DNA from: Myxosarcina sp. GI1
GTDB lineage: Bacteria; Cyanobacteriota; Cyanobacteriia; Cyanobacteriales; Xenococcaceae
Length of the DNA stretch: 64,000 nucleotides
NCBI RefSeq assembly: GCF_000756305.1
Contig: NZ_JRFE01000014.1
Location: 140,201-204,200 of the forward strand
Direction of reading: 5' to 3'
The notes under the pieces were generated by a model. It was not told where the DNA came from, did no database searches, and saw only the letters and a list, made by a program, of their open reading frames with translations. The position numbers and the translations under genes are program-made. Positions 25,573 through 34,483 of the stretch are shown here, in pieces. Position 1 is the first letter of the stretch. Each line of letters begins with the position of its first letter.

Positions 25573-26676
25573 TTGATGAAACAGTGCGAAATTACGATTA
25601 TAGGTTGTGGCGTAGTCGGTGCGGCGATCGCCTACGAACTGAGTTCGATTGAAAATCTGCAAATAACGGTAATTGACAAAAATCCACCCGCAACTGGTGC
25701 GACCAAAGCGGCTTTGGGAGTGCTTATGGGAGCAATTAGCCGTAAAACCAAAGGGCGGGCATGGCGGTTACGAGAAACTAGTTTAAATAGATATCAGTCT
25801 TTAATTCCCGAACTAGAAGCGAGAACGGGGCTAAATATCGCCGTCAATCACCAAGGTATATTCAAGCTCTTATTTGCAGGCGATCGCCTGGATAAGTGGC
25901 AGGAGTTACAAGCGTTAAGAAAATCGCAAGGTTGGCAGTTAGAACTCGGCGATCGCGATTATGTAAAGCGACAATGTCCTCATTTAGTTAATGACAGCAT
26001 TATTGGGGCAGTATACTCTCCTCAAGATAAGCAAATAAACCCCGTTCGACTAACTCAAGCATTGGTTGCAGCAGCAAGGCAAAATGGCGTAAATTTTTGC
26101 TTTAAAGTGGAATGTGAAAGTTTTATTACTGCTAAAGAAAATAATTTATTAACTTGTAAGTACCTAGAAACTAGTGCGGGAACAATAAGAACAGACTACT
26201 TAATAGTTGCTGCGGGACTTGGTTCGACAACTCTAACAGCTTCTTTACAGCAAGAAATTAATATTCGTCCCGTATTAGGACAGGCAATAAAATTACAGCT
26301 AGATAAGTATTTGGGTAGAGAAGACTTTCAGCCCGTTATTACTGGTAACGACATACATATAGTACCGTTAGGCAACAGTGAATACTGGCTCGGTGCGACG
26401 GTAGAGTTTCCTACAGAAATGGCAGAACCAATTGCCGATGCTCAAATGCTAGAAGAACTTATAGCTGGCGCGATCGCTTTTTGTCCTACTTTAACCAACG
26501 CCAAGATTTTAGAAGCTTGGTCTGGCAAACGTCCGCGTCCTGAAGGCAGATCTGCTCCAGTTATCGACAAATTAACAGGATACAATAACGTATTGCTTGC
26601 TACAGGACACTATCGAAACGGGGTATTACTAGCTCCTGCAACGGCTTTAGAAATAAAGCAAATGTTGAATGTATGA
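25573..26676 (+). CDS. FAD-dependent oxidase of the DAO/glycine oxidase family
   Basis: 367 residues. The N-terminal FAD-binding motif is ITIIGCGVVGAAIAYELS (about 7-24), followed by the acidic ribose-binding end TVIDKN. A DAO core follows. Near the C-terminus is WSGKRPRPEGRSAPVIDKL, then NNVLLATGHYRNGVLLAP, the typical closing motifs of glycine oxidase ThiO and D-amino acid oxidases. It would oxidise an amine or amino acid to an imine and H2O2. ThiG, often fused or adjacent in cyanobacteria, is not present. It is transcribed away from the peroxiredoxin gene, so the H2O2 producer and remover share a promoter region. Confidence 0.85.
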   Translation: MMKQCEITIIGCGVVGAAIAYELSSIENLQITVIDKNPPATGATKAALGVLMGAISRKTKGRAWRLRETSLNRYQSLIPELEARTGLNIAVNHQGIFKLLFAGDRLDKWQELQALRKSQGWQLELGDRDYVKRQCPHLVNDSIIGAVYSPQDKQINPVRLTQALVAAARQNGVNFCFKVECESFITAKENNLLTCKYLETSAGTIRTDYLIVAAGLGSTTLTASLQQEINIRPVLGQAIKLQLDKYLGREDFQPVITGNDIHIVPLGNSEYWLGATVEFPTEMAEPIADAQMLEELIAGAIAFCPTLTNAKILEAWSGKRPRPEGRSAPVIDKLTGYNNVLLATGHYRNGVLLAPATALEIKQMLNV

Positions 26677-26936
26677 GCAATGAGCAATGAGCAAACTCGC
26701 GCGTTCCCTTGCTAGGGCAGACCCAACCAAGATTGATGATTGGTGCAAAAGGTCAATTGCTGAAAGAGTGACGATTTAAAAAACTTTTTCTAAGATTGAG
26801 TAGATAGTTAATAGTTAATAAACTGTAGTTTTCGTTAAAAACACTTAAGTATAGATGTTATTCAAACTGCAAAAGTAAATCTATCGTATTTTTTTAACTC
26901 ACAAATTGTTAAAAATCAAATAGAAAAAGCAAAAAA

Positions 26937-27167
26937 ATGATTCGTAAATATAGCATATTTATTCAATGGTGTGAAAAAGATAATTGTTTTGTGGTAACAT
27001 TTCCCGAATGGGGCGAACTTTGCCACACTTATGGCGATACCTATGAAGAAGCACTGAAAAATGCTAGAGAAGTTTTAGAAATGATGATTCAATCATCTGT
27101 AGCAGAAGGAATGCCTCTACCAAAAATAAAAACCTTTAATAAGACGAGCGTGGAGAGTCTGGTTTAA
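26937..27167 (+). CDS. Orphan HicB-like protein
   Basis: 76 residues. The sequence matches the N-terminal HicB domain of type II antitoxins: YSIFIQWCEKDNCFVVTFPE (about 5-24), then GELCHTYGDTYEEALKNARE (about 26-45). It ends before the DNA-binding domain found in longer HicB proteins. No HicA-type toxin frame is present upstream (26677-26936) or downstream (27168-27440). Such stand-alone short HicB-like proteins are frequent in cyanobacteria and may not be part of a toxin system. The ATG is preceded by an A-rich stretch without a clear ribosome site. Confidence 0.75.
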   Translation: MIRKYSIFIQWCEKDNCFVVTFPEWGELCHTYGDTYEEALKNAREVLEMMIQSSVAEGMPLPKIKTFNKTSVESLV

Positions 27168-27440
27168 AATCTGAGATAAAATAAATATCTTAGTTGCTTT
27201 AAAAATGTCAGATTTTATAATACAAGCAACAATAGGCGATCGCTCTTGAGAACTTACTAAGCAAGTTAATCGAGACAGTAAGTAAGCTGGTTGAGTTATG
27301 GAGCGATCGCTTTCGATTTAAAATTCTTTATATACAACTACCTTTCGATCTAACTTCCGTAGGATAATAAAAAACCATCGATTTATTTTTATCTCTCAAA
27401 TCCCAAGCAAATATTCAATTTTTGATAAAAGGAGAAAATA

Positions 27441-28742
27441 TTGGTTAGTACGGCTTCATTTAAAACTGCTAAATCCGAACAAATTTTTACTGCCGCGCAA
27501 AAATTAATGCCTGGTGGCGTTAGTTCCCCCGTTCGTGCCTTTAAATCTGTAGGCGGACAGCCCATAGTGTTCGATCGCGTTAAAGGTGCTTATATTTGGG
27601 ACGTAGACGGTAATAAATATATTGATTATGTGGGAACTTGGGGACCTGCTATTTGCGGTCACGCCCATCCTGAAGTAATTCAAGCCCTCCACGAAGCTTT
27701 GGAAAACGGCACTAGTTTTGGCGCGCCTTCAGTGTTAGAAAACGTTTTGGCTGAAATGGTTATTAATGCCGTTCCCAGTATTGACATCGTGCGCTTTGTT
27801 AATTCAGGTACCGAAGCCTGTATGTCTGTACTGCGTTTGATGCGAGCTTTTACTGGCAGAGACAAAATTGTCAAATTTGAAGGCTGCTATCACGGTCACG
27901 CCGATATGTTTTTAGTCAAAGCTGGTTCTGGTGTAGCAACGTTAGGACTGCCCGATTCTCCTGGCGTACCAAAATCGGCTACTAACAACACTCTAACTGC
28001 TCCCTATAATGACCTGGAAGCGGTTAAAAAGTTATTTGAAGAACATGCCGATGAGATTGCGGGAGTAATTTTAGAACCTGTAGTAGGTAACTCAGGCTTT
28101 GTAACTCCAGATGGAGGTTTTTTAGAAGGCTTGCGAGAAATTACTCAAGAACACGGTGCTTTATTGGTTTTCGATGAAGTAATGACTGGTTTTCGCATTG
28201 CCTATGGTGGTGCCCAAGAAAAATTTGGTGTAACTCCCGACCTAACTACTTTAGGAAAAGTTATTGGCGGTGGTTTGCCCGTCGGTGCTTATGGCGGACG
28301 TGCCGACATTATGTCGATGGTGGCACCAGCAGGACCAATGTATCAAGCAGGAACTCTTTCTGGTAATCCTCTGGCAATGACAGCAGGCATTAAAACTTTA
28401 GAATTACTCCAGAAGCCTGGAACTTACGAACAGCTAGACCGCATTACTAAAAAACTATCTCAAGGTTTACTCGACGCAGCCAGAGAAGCAGGTCATCAAG
28501 TAACTGGCGGCAGCATTAGCGCGATGTTTGGTATGTTCTTTACTGGCGATGAAGTTCACAACTACGATGATGCCAAAAAATCGGATATGAAAAAATTTGC
28601 CAGCTTCCATCGCGGAATGTTGGAAAAAGGTATCTATCTCGCTCCTTCGCAATTTGAAGCTGGATTTACTTCTCTAGCTCATACAGAAGAAGACATAGAC
28701 CAAACTATAGCAGCAGCAAAAGAAGTTCTTGGCAATCTTTAA
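27441..28742 (+). CDS. hemL: Glutamate-1-semialdehyde 2,1-aminomutase
   Basis: 433 residues, normal for HemL. This PLP enzyme turns glutamate-1-semialdehyde into 5-aminolevulinate, the first committed tetrapyrrole precursor, for chlorophyll, haem and bilins. Features are [18 protein letters not shown] (about 22-39), [20 protein letters not shown] (about 120-139), DEVMTGFR (about 245), and [17 protein letters not shown] with the PLP Lys near 272. It begins with TTG at 27441, supported by AAAGGAG at 27427-27433 and by the family N-terminus. The rare start may limit translation. The 272 bases upstream hold no gene. Terminator-like hairpins follow. Confidence 0.96.
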   Translation: MVSTASFKTAKSEQIFTAAQKLMPGGVSSPVRAFKSVGGQPIVFDRVKGAYIWDVDGNKYIDYVGTWGPAICGHAHPEVIQALHEALENGTSFGAPSVLENVLAEMVINAVPSIDIVRFVNSGTEACMSVLRLMRAFTGRDKIVKFEGCYHGHADMFLVKAGSGVATLGLPDSPGVPKSATNNTLTAPYNDLEAVKKLFEEHADEIAGVILEPVVGNSGFVTPDGGFLEGLREITQEHGALLVFDEVMTGFRIAYGGAQEKFGVTPDLTTLGKVIGGGLPVGAYGGRADIMSMVAPAGPMYQAGTLSGNPLAMTAGIKTLELLQKPGTYEQLDRITKKLSQGLLDAAREAGHQVTGGSISAMFGMFFTGDEVHNYDDAKKSDMKKFASFHRGMLEKGIYLAPSQFEAGFTSLAHTEEDIDQTIAAAKEVLGNL

Positions 28743-28757
28743 AGCTGGTTAAGCTTC

Positions 28758-28838
28758 TAGTTGCGATCGCACCTAAAATAATATCGCAACTAAAAATAAT
28801 TGCCCATTTTTTCTTAATTGCTGAAAAAATGGGCAATT
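28758..28838. terminator. Two adjacent hairpins between hemL and alpha-amylase
   Basis: Hairpin 1 has arms TAGTTGCGAT (28758-28767) and ATCGCAACTA (28783-28792). Hairpin 2 has perfect 16-base arms at 28798-28813 and 28823-28838 with a 9-base loop; its A6/T6 tracts provide U-runs in either direction. They lie between convergent genes, so the second is a bidirectional terminator. Confidence 0.75.
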
Positions 28839-28875
28839 CTATTGTTATTAATCTGTTGCTAAATCGTATTTATTT

Positions 28876-30354
28876 CTATGACTTTACAACCCAAACCGAT
28901 ACCGAACCTGCCAAGCAACGAAACTCAGCCCAACCTTCGTCGTTAGTAGTCACTGGTTCGGAAATATGTTCGGTAAGATCGATATAGGTTTGATTCGGCT
29001 GACAAACTTCCATCCATTTACTACCGTCTTCGCCATTACTTAAAACTACTGCCATTCCGCCTGGATGTTCCTCACTGCCCAATCTAGTCCAGCCGATACA
29101 GTTGGCATGGTCGAAATAATCATACTGTTCGCCAAAAGCATATTCTTTTCTGGCTTCGAGAAACTTGTCAATTAACCATTTGTGACTATCCATCCAGACT
29201 TCGTGTTCTTCTCCATCATTACCAGTATCTTTATAATGTGCGCCGTAGTAGTCTGCATAGAAAATACAGGGATAACCACCTTCTCTTAATAAAATTAGAG
29301 CGTAAGCTAAGGGTTTAAACCAGCCTTCTACTACAGATTCTAACAATTGTAGGGGTTGAGAGTCATGATTTTCTACCAAAGTAACCGCAAGTGCGGGCTG
29401 TTGGGCTACTAAGGTATCGTCGAATATTTGACGTAGATCGTAATCGCTACCAGCTTTACTTGCTTCGCTAAAGTTATAGTGTAAAGGTGCATCGAATAAA
29501 GCTACGTCTCCACCAGTTACATCAATAAAATGATGTAAAGCTTCGATATGACTAGACCAGTATTCTCCTACGGCAAATAAAGACTTCCCAGCATGGCGGC
29601 GTACGTGATTCAACCATTCGGGGAAAAATCCTGCCTTGACGTGTTTGACAGCATCAAAACGAAAACCGTCAACCTTGGTAGTATCTACATACCATTCACC
29701 CCAGTATTTTAGTTCGTCTCTTACTTCGGGATGTTCCATGTCGAGATCGCAACCCATCAAGTAAGCAAAAGAACCGTTTTCTAAATCTACCTGGTCGTCA
29801 AATTGTTTATCTTTAAATAAATAAATTGCGTCGGCATCTCCATCATAGGCATTGTAGTCAACCGCATCGAAATGCCACCAATGCCACTCTAAACTAGAGT
29901 ATTTACCCTGTCTTCCTGGGAAAGTGAAGTGAGTCCATACCTTTACTTTTTGCATATCGCCAATTGGCTGATGGCGGTTGTCGGGACTAACGGGAGTGGC
30001 TTCAGCTTCTTCTTCTTTGTCCGCACCCATTTTATGATTTAAGACTACATCGGCATAGACTCTAATGCCTGCTTCTCTAGCTGTGGCGATCGCATTAATG
30101 TATTCTTCTTTGGTACCGTATTTAGTTCTTATCGTACCTTTTTGATCGAATTCTCCCAGATCGAACATATCATACACGCCATAACCAACTTCGCAATCGC
30201 CACCAACACCTTTATATGCAGGTGGCAACCAGACAGAAGTGATTCCAGCTTTAGCCAAATCGTTAGCATTTTCTGCTAATTCATTCCACAGCTTACCGTT
30301 AGGTTCGATGTACCAGTGGAAGTACTGCATCATCACACCATTAAATTCAGACAT
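28876..30354 (-). CDS. amyA: Cytoplasmic alpha-amylase (GH13)
   Basis: 492 residues, no signal peptide. The GH13 motifs are in order: VYADVVLNHKMG (motif I, near 98-109), VDGFRFDAVKHVKAGF with the nucleophile Asp (near 233-248), AVGEYW with the acid Glu (near 267), and VENHDSQP with the transition-state Asp (near 333-340). The N-terminus FNGVMMQYFHWYIEPNGKLW is that of the liquefying, AmyA-type intracellular enzymes. It would cut alpha-1,4 glucans such as glycogen or its breakdown products. It lies alone on the minus strand and converges on hemL. No sugar-regulator site was recognised upstream in 30355-30555. Confidence 0.94.
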   Translation of the reverse strand: MSEFNGVMMQYFHWYIEPNGKLWNELAENANDLAKAGITSVWLPPAYKGVGGDCEVGYGVYDMFDLGEFDQKGTIRTKYGTKEEYINAIATAREAGIRVYADVVLNHKMGADKEEEAEATPVSPDNRHQPIGDMQKVKVWTHFTFPGRQGKYSSLEWHWWHFDAVDYNAYDGDADAIYLFKDKQFDDQVDLENGSFAYLMGCDLDMEHPEVRDELKYWGEWYVDTTKVDGFRFDAVKHVKAGFFPEWLNHVRRHAGKSLFAVGEYWSSHIEALHHFIDVTGGDVALFDAPLHYNFSEASKAGSDYDLRQIFDDTLVAQQPALAVTLVENHDSQPLQLLESVVEGWFKPLAYALILLREGGYPCIFYADYYGAHYKDTGNDGEEHEVWMDSHKWLIDKFLEARKEYAFGEQYDYFDHANCIGWTRLGSEEHPGGMAVVLSNGEDGSKWMEVCQPNQTYIDLTEHISEPVTTNDEGWAEFRCLAGSVSVWVVKS

Positions 30355-30555
30355 ATCAAACTCCCTCCATTGGAAGCCAAACAGTTATATAAATGAGTAG
30401 ATTAAATAAATTTTGCTCTCAACAAGACGTGGCGACTTTTAGTATCGTTGGTTTGTTTTTGATTGTTAACTATTGTTAAGTTAAACCCAGCAATTGTAAT
30501 CATCCTCAAGATATATCTTAAATTTTGTTAAGTTTACTGCGATCGCCTATAGTTA

Positions 30556-31635
30556 TTAACTATTAGGGGATATCAAACGTTTCATAGGAACAACTTCTAC
30601 TTCCAAATAAATTTCTTTATCGGTCAATTGAGAAAGAGCAACTTTAATGCGATCGATCTGATTTTGGGAAATTGAATTAATAGGTGCGGCGACTTCTATA
30701 TCTACCTTTAAATAACCTTTTTTAGGTGTGACTGTAACAAAATTAATATCTGCATTATTAAATGTTTCTGTCTCATAAAGAATAAAATCTTCAATTTGAT
30801 AGCGAACATTCTTTTTGACAATTAATTCTCGCATGGAAATAGTAAGAGGAATACCCAAACAAAACATCACTGCTGTAGACAATGCCAATCCTTTTTTAGC
30901 TCGTTCGATGTTGCCATAAGATTGAAACAAAAATACCAAACTGCCAAAAAAGACAATACAGATGAGATTAGTTAAAAATAGCAGCAGCGCACCAAAGGCA
31001 ATACTGCCCTCTCCTTGCCCCAAACCAATGCCTACTACGCCAAGCGGGGGAACTAAGGCAACGGCAATAGCAACTCCTGGTAACGCACTGGAAATACTGC
31101 GACGAGTATTAGCAAAAGCACCCGCAGCACCTGCTGCCATTGCAATACCGAAATCAATCAAAGTTGGCTTAACGCGAGCCATAATTTCTGTATCTACAGT
31201 TTCTAGACCGATAATTGAGGTGGCAACCCAGGCAACTGCAATAGTTAGAATAGTTCCTTTGAGTACTGTAAAGCTAGAACGACGCAATAGTTTGCGATTG
31301 CCCATTGCGATAGAATATGCCATCCCCACAATCGGTCCCATCAAAGGAGCAATAATCATTGCCCCAATAATTACTGCCGCACTATTAGCCAGCAATCCTA
31401 AAGTAGCGATAATGCTCGATAAGCCTAGCATGAAGTGAAAGCTGAATGAAGGGACGGATAAACGCCACAAACTTCTATTTAAACTGACAATGGGAAGCTG
31501 CTTTTCTTTTAGCCAATGCCAATTACCATTATCCTGATACCATAGCTTACTTAAATTTAGCTTTCTCTTGATTTTACGCAGAAAATATTTAATTCGGGTA
31601 AGATATCGAGGATTGTATGTTAGTAAAATTGTCAT
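30556..31635 (-). CDS. DUF389 integral membrane protein
   Basis: 359 residues. The conserved hydrophobic core LLANSAAVIIGAMIIAPLMG (about 82-101), then PIVGMAYSIAMGN and SALPGVAIAVALVPPLGVVG (about 183-202), identifies the DUF389 (TIGR00341/TIGR00271) family. At least six membrane spans are present. A basic N-terminal stretch (about 1-45) and a soluble C-terminal domain (about 275-355, YLKVDIEVAAPINSIS) flank them. The family has no proven transport activity that I can name. It is a single gene; 31636-31922 downstream of lpxD is AT-rich and holds nothing I can support. Confidence 0.85.
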   Translation of the reverse strand: MTILLTYNPRYLTRIKYFLRKIKRKLNLSKLWYQDNGNWHWLKEKQLPIVSLNRSLWRLSVPSFSFHFMLGLSSIIATLGLLANSAAVIIGAMIIAPLMGPIVGMAYSIAMGNRKLLRRSSFTVLKGTILTIAVAWVATSIIGLETVDTEIMARVKPTLIDFGIAMAAGAAGAFANTRRSISSALPGVAIAVALVPPLGVVGIGLGQGEGSIAFGALLLFLTNLICIVFFGSLVFLFQSYGNIERAKKGLALSTAVMFCLGIPLTISMRELIVKKNVRYQIEDFILYETETFNNADINFVTVTPKKGYLKVDIEVAAPINSISQNQIDRIKVALSQLTDKEIYLEVEVVPMKRLISPNS

Positions 31636-31922
31636 AATGGTCGTTTACTAAAAAATTGAATAAGCTAAAAGTAATTAGTAAAATTTAAGATTTATTAAAA
31701 TAACTTTATCATTTGCTAAATATCCGAAATTTAAATCATTCTCAAGATATAAAGTTTTTATAGATGTTTTATAAAGCTAAAGATTAAATAACTTTAAGGT
31801 GCAACAGGAATTTTACGTAGAGTATGGGCAAAAATAATAACAATTAAACTATTCTATTTTTTTGTATTAGATATTGTAAATTTTACCTGATAGGTTTAAA
31901 ACTCTCTGTGAAACTTTACTGA

Positions 31923-32954
31923 TTACTGCTTTTTGAATTCTTTGTACATTTGATAAATTTCTGGTAAGCGTTTGTAAATTACAAATAGTTTTCGATACAG
32001 CTTGCTGGGAAGATGAGGCATTCCCGAAACCATTTCTCCTGCCGCAACATCATTAATAATGCCCGTTTGAGCGGTGGCGATCGCACCATCGCCAATTGTT
32101 ACCTGATTGGCTACTCCTACCTGTCCTCCTAACAACACGCCGTTGCCTACCGTTACGCCTCCTGCAAGTCCTACATAAGCGGCAAAGGCACAGTTTTGAC
32201 CTATCTGACAGCCATGACCAATCTGTACTAAATTATCTAGCTTTGTATTGCGTCCAATTCTGGTTTCACCTACCGCAGGACGATCTACAGTGCTATTGCA
32301 ACCGATTTCCACGCCATCTTCTAATACCGTGTGTCCCGACTGCTGCATTTTATACCAGCCCTGGGAAGTAGGTACAAAACCAAAGCCTTCCGCACCGATT
32401 ACCGCACCGCTATGAATGACACAGTTAGCACCAATATGACTGCGTTCGTGGATGGTACAGTTAGCGTGAAGTACTGTATTTTCTCCAATTGTTACATTAG
32501 GATAAATAACTACGTTGGGATGGATACAGACGCGATCGCCGATCTTTACACCGCTTTGAATTACGACATTGGCTCCAATATAAACATTTTTACCTATACG
32601 AGCATCGGTTGCGATCGCTGCAGACGGAGCAATTGCTGGTTCTGGTTGAAAAGGACGGTAAAATAGGTCGATAACTCTAGCGAATACGAGTCTCGGTTCT
32701 TTAGTAGCTATCCAGGCAATGTTTCTTTTGCTAGCTTGTGTTTGCAAAGATTCATCATTAGGTAAAATTAAGGCACTAGCAGCAGTTTCGGTCACTAAAT
32801 GAGCGAATTTTCCCCCTTCGATATAACTGAGGCTGCCATATGTGGCACGCTCTACAGCAGCAATATCAGTAATTTCGGGATTTAAATCGCGACCGCGCAG
32901 GCTAGTCTTTTCAAGAGCTACATCTAATTTATCGACGATTTCTTTAAACTGCAC
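31923..32954 (-). CDS. lpxD: UDP-3-O-acylglucosamine N-acyltransferase
   Basis: 343 residues. An N-terminal UDP-binding domain (about 1-100) precedes a left-handed beta-helix of hexapeptide repeats (IGKNVYIGANVVIQSGVKIG at about 119-138 onward). GAEGFGFVP and the catalytic His in NLVQIGHGCQIG are as in LpxD. In Gram-negative bacteria it adds the N-linked hydroxyacyl chain to lipid A precursor. Many cyanobacteria keep lpxD and other early steps while their lipid A is simplified or absent, so the true acyl product is uncertain. No other lpx gene is near. Confidence 0.92.
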   Translation of the reverse strand: MQFKEIVDKLDVALEKTSLRGRDLNPEITDIAAVERATYGSLSYIEGGKFAHLVTETAASALILPNDESLQTQASKRNIAWIATKEPRLVFARVIDLFYRPFQPEPAIAPSAAIATDARIGKNVYIGANVVIQSGVKIGDRVCIHPNVVIYPNVTIGENTVLHANCTIHERSHIGANCVIHSGAVIGAEGFGFVPTSQGWYKMQQSGHTVLEDGVEIGCNSTVDRPAVGETRIGRNTKLDNLVQIGHGCQIGQNCAFAAYVGLAGGVTVGNGVLLGGQVGVANQVTIGDGAIATAQTGIINDVAAGEMVSGMPHLPSKLYRKLFVIYKRLPEIYQMYKEFKKQ

Positions 32955-33409
32955 TTTTTAACCTTAGTAGTTAGCATCTTAATCATAATTTGAGTTAGAG
33001 AGAGGGGCGATCGCTCTTAAAATTATCTAAATATAGTACATAAAAAATCAAATTAATTTTAAAAGATTTCGACTCAATCCAGTCTATTGATTCAGATTTA
33101 TTTATTTTACTACTAGCAAGACGCATTCATATCTAATACTTTTCAATATTGATGCTTGAAGCTTATAACCATTCAATTTGAGAAAAGTTATTAAAATAAT
33201 AATGGCTCGAACCTTACTGCCTGACACATAAATAATAGCGATAGCAATCTAAATTTACAAATAACCCATGAAGAGATCGCGCGAGAATACAGCAACATAA
33301 TTCAAAATGTTTACTGTATTAATATTTCAAAAGCTGAAATTTAGCGATTGCAAATTTAGTTAAATAAGGCAGTTTTTAACTTTTAATTTTTGATTTTCTC
33401 GTAGCGATA
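32955..33409. other. AT-rich intergenic region
   Basis: 455 bases upstream of lpxD and downstream of the STAS gene. A short open frame near 33,240-33,345 (NLQITHEEIAREYSNIIQNV) faintly recalls the helix-turn-helix start of CRP-family proteins, but is too short to support. One HIP1-like site lies at about 33,007-33,013. No hairpin or promoter was firmly identified. Confidence 0.4.
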
Positions 33410-33754
33410 CTAGTCTAAATCTAAAATTAAAGAAGGCATTAACCTTTGTAAGTTCTTTAACGATTTACTTTGCCAGGGAATTTCTTCTGACCCAATAACA
33501 GACATTTTAACATTTTGTTGTTTGCGAACATTAATTACAAATTTTGAAAGTATGTTTATTCCAGAACTATTCAAAAAATCCAGCTCTTTAAGATTTAAGA
33601 TAATAGTTTCTGGTTTGGTTTCTATGACTCTGTTTAGTAGTTCGGAAATTAATGTATATTCTTTAGTTCCATTTAAACGCAGCGTTCCCCGAAAGAAAAC
33701 AGTTTGTTTGCTTTTATCATAAACTATGTGATAGGTATTAGTTTTGATTTCCAT
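33410..33754 (-). CDS. STAS-domain anti-sigma-antagonist-like protein
   Basis: 114 residues. TIILNLKELDFLNSSGINIL (about 50-69) is the central STAS strand and helix, with a Ser-Ser-Gly at the spot phosphorylated in SpoIIAA-type proteins. The N-terminal strand TVFFRGTLRLNG and the end LQRLMPSL also fit. Such proteins bind a switch kinase when dephosphorylated. It is the last gene of the signalling block, 104 bases after the HATPase gene. The expected cycle is phosphorylation by that kinase and dephosphorylation by the PP2C gene two places upstream. The output partner is unknown. Confidence 0.8.
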   Translation of the reverse strand: MEIKTNTYHIVYDKSKQTVFFRGTLRLNGTKEYTLISELLNRVIETKPETIILNLKELDFLNSSGINILSKFVINVRKQQNVKMSVIGSEEIPWQSKSLKNLQRLMPSLILDLD

Positions 33755-33858
33755 TGCTCTCTCATTTTATAAATATAAATAAATTGCGATTAAATTATAG
33801 TCAGCCTGTCAATAATTAAATACGATTTTAAAAAAAATGTCATATTTTATTGTTTTTA

Positions 33859-34440
33859 TTAAATTTGTAGTTGAACCATTGTTGTTACACCTATTTCTTC
33901 AAACTGTCGCGTAAATTTTTCAAACTTCCAGCCAAGTTTGGCATTATAATCGTTAACCATAGTTAAAAAGCCTAACCCTGAATTTTCATTATTTTCATCA
34001 ATAGCATTCTTTTCCAAAATATATAAGTACAACTCGTCTGGATCTGAATTAAGAAGTTTTTGAATACAGGCTTGGAAATTATTAAAATCCTGTTGTCTGA
34101 GGCTATTAGTAGTTTGAAAAATAATTCGGTCGTAGTTAAGATGAATTTGGATACTGATTGGCAACTCTGATTTTTTGTTACTGTATTTCACGGCATTTTC
34201 TAGTAGTTCATTAGCGATATAACTAACAGCACTTTTGATTTGCATTTGTTTTTTTAAATTGCTTGCGCAATTATCTGTATTGAGAAAAAAAGTACTCAAA
34301 TAATCTGCTAAAAAATCTGCTGACAGACAATTATTTCGCCATCTTTTCTGTAAAGGAATCGAACTTGGAGAAAAGCTAAGTATTAAATATTCTTGACTAG
34401 GGGGCAAATGACGCAAAAAATCTCCGAATATTGTAGTCAT
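33859..34440 (-). CDS. HATPase-like switch kinase/anti-sigma-type protein
   Basis: 193 residues. The GHKL fold shows an N-box-like helix VSYIANELLENAVKYSNKKS (about 71-90) with the magnesium-binding Asn, and a G-box-like SGLGFLTMVNDYNAKLGW near 150-167. There is no His phosphorylation domain, so it resembles RsbW/SpoIIAB-type Ser kinases and the proteins found beside IcfG-like phosphatases in cyanobacteria. It probably phosphorylates the STAS protein encoded next. It starts 43 bases after the PP2C gene. The ATP-lid region is short and divergent, so activity is not certain. Confidence 0.72.
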   Translation of the reverse strand: MTTIFGDFLRHLPPSQEYLILSFSPSSIPLQKRWRNNCLSADFLADYLSTFFLNTDNCASNLKKQMQIKSAVSYIANELLENAVKYSNKKSELPISIQIHLNYDRIIFQTTNSLRQQDFNNFQACIQKLLNSDPDELYLYILEKNAIDENNENSGLGFLTMVNDYNAKLGWKFEKFTRQFEEIGVTTMVQLQI

Positions 34441-34483
34441 AAATCAGTCCAAAAATTATTTTGAATATAAAAATACATTTTTT

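Noticed and set aside
26681-26700. Tandem GAGCAAT repeats after the DAO-type gene
   Set aside because: Only three short units, typical of slippage; no function is suggested.
33240-33345. Short CRP-like helix-turn-helix scrap upstream of the STAS gene's end
   Set aside because: Only about 20 residues resemble the motif, which is too little to separate from chance.
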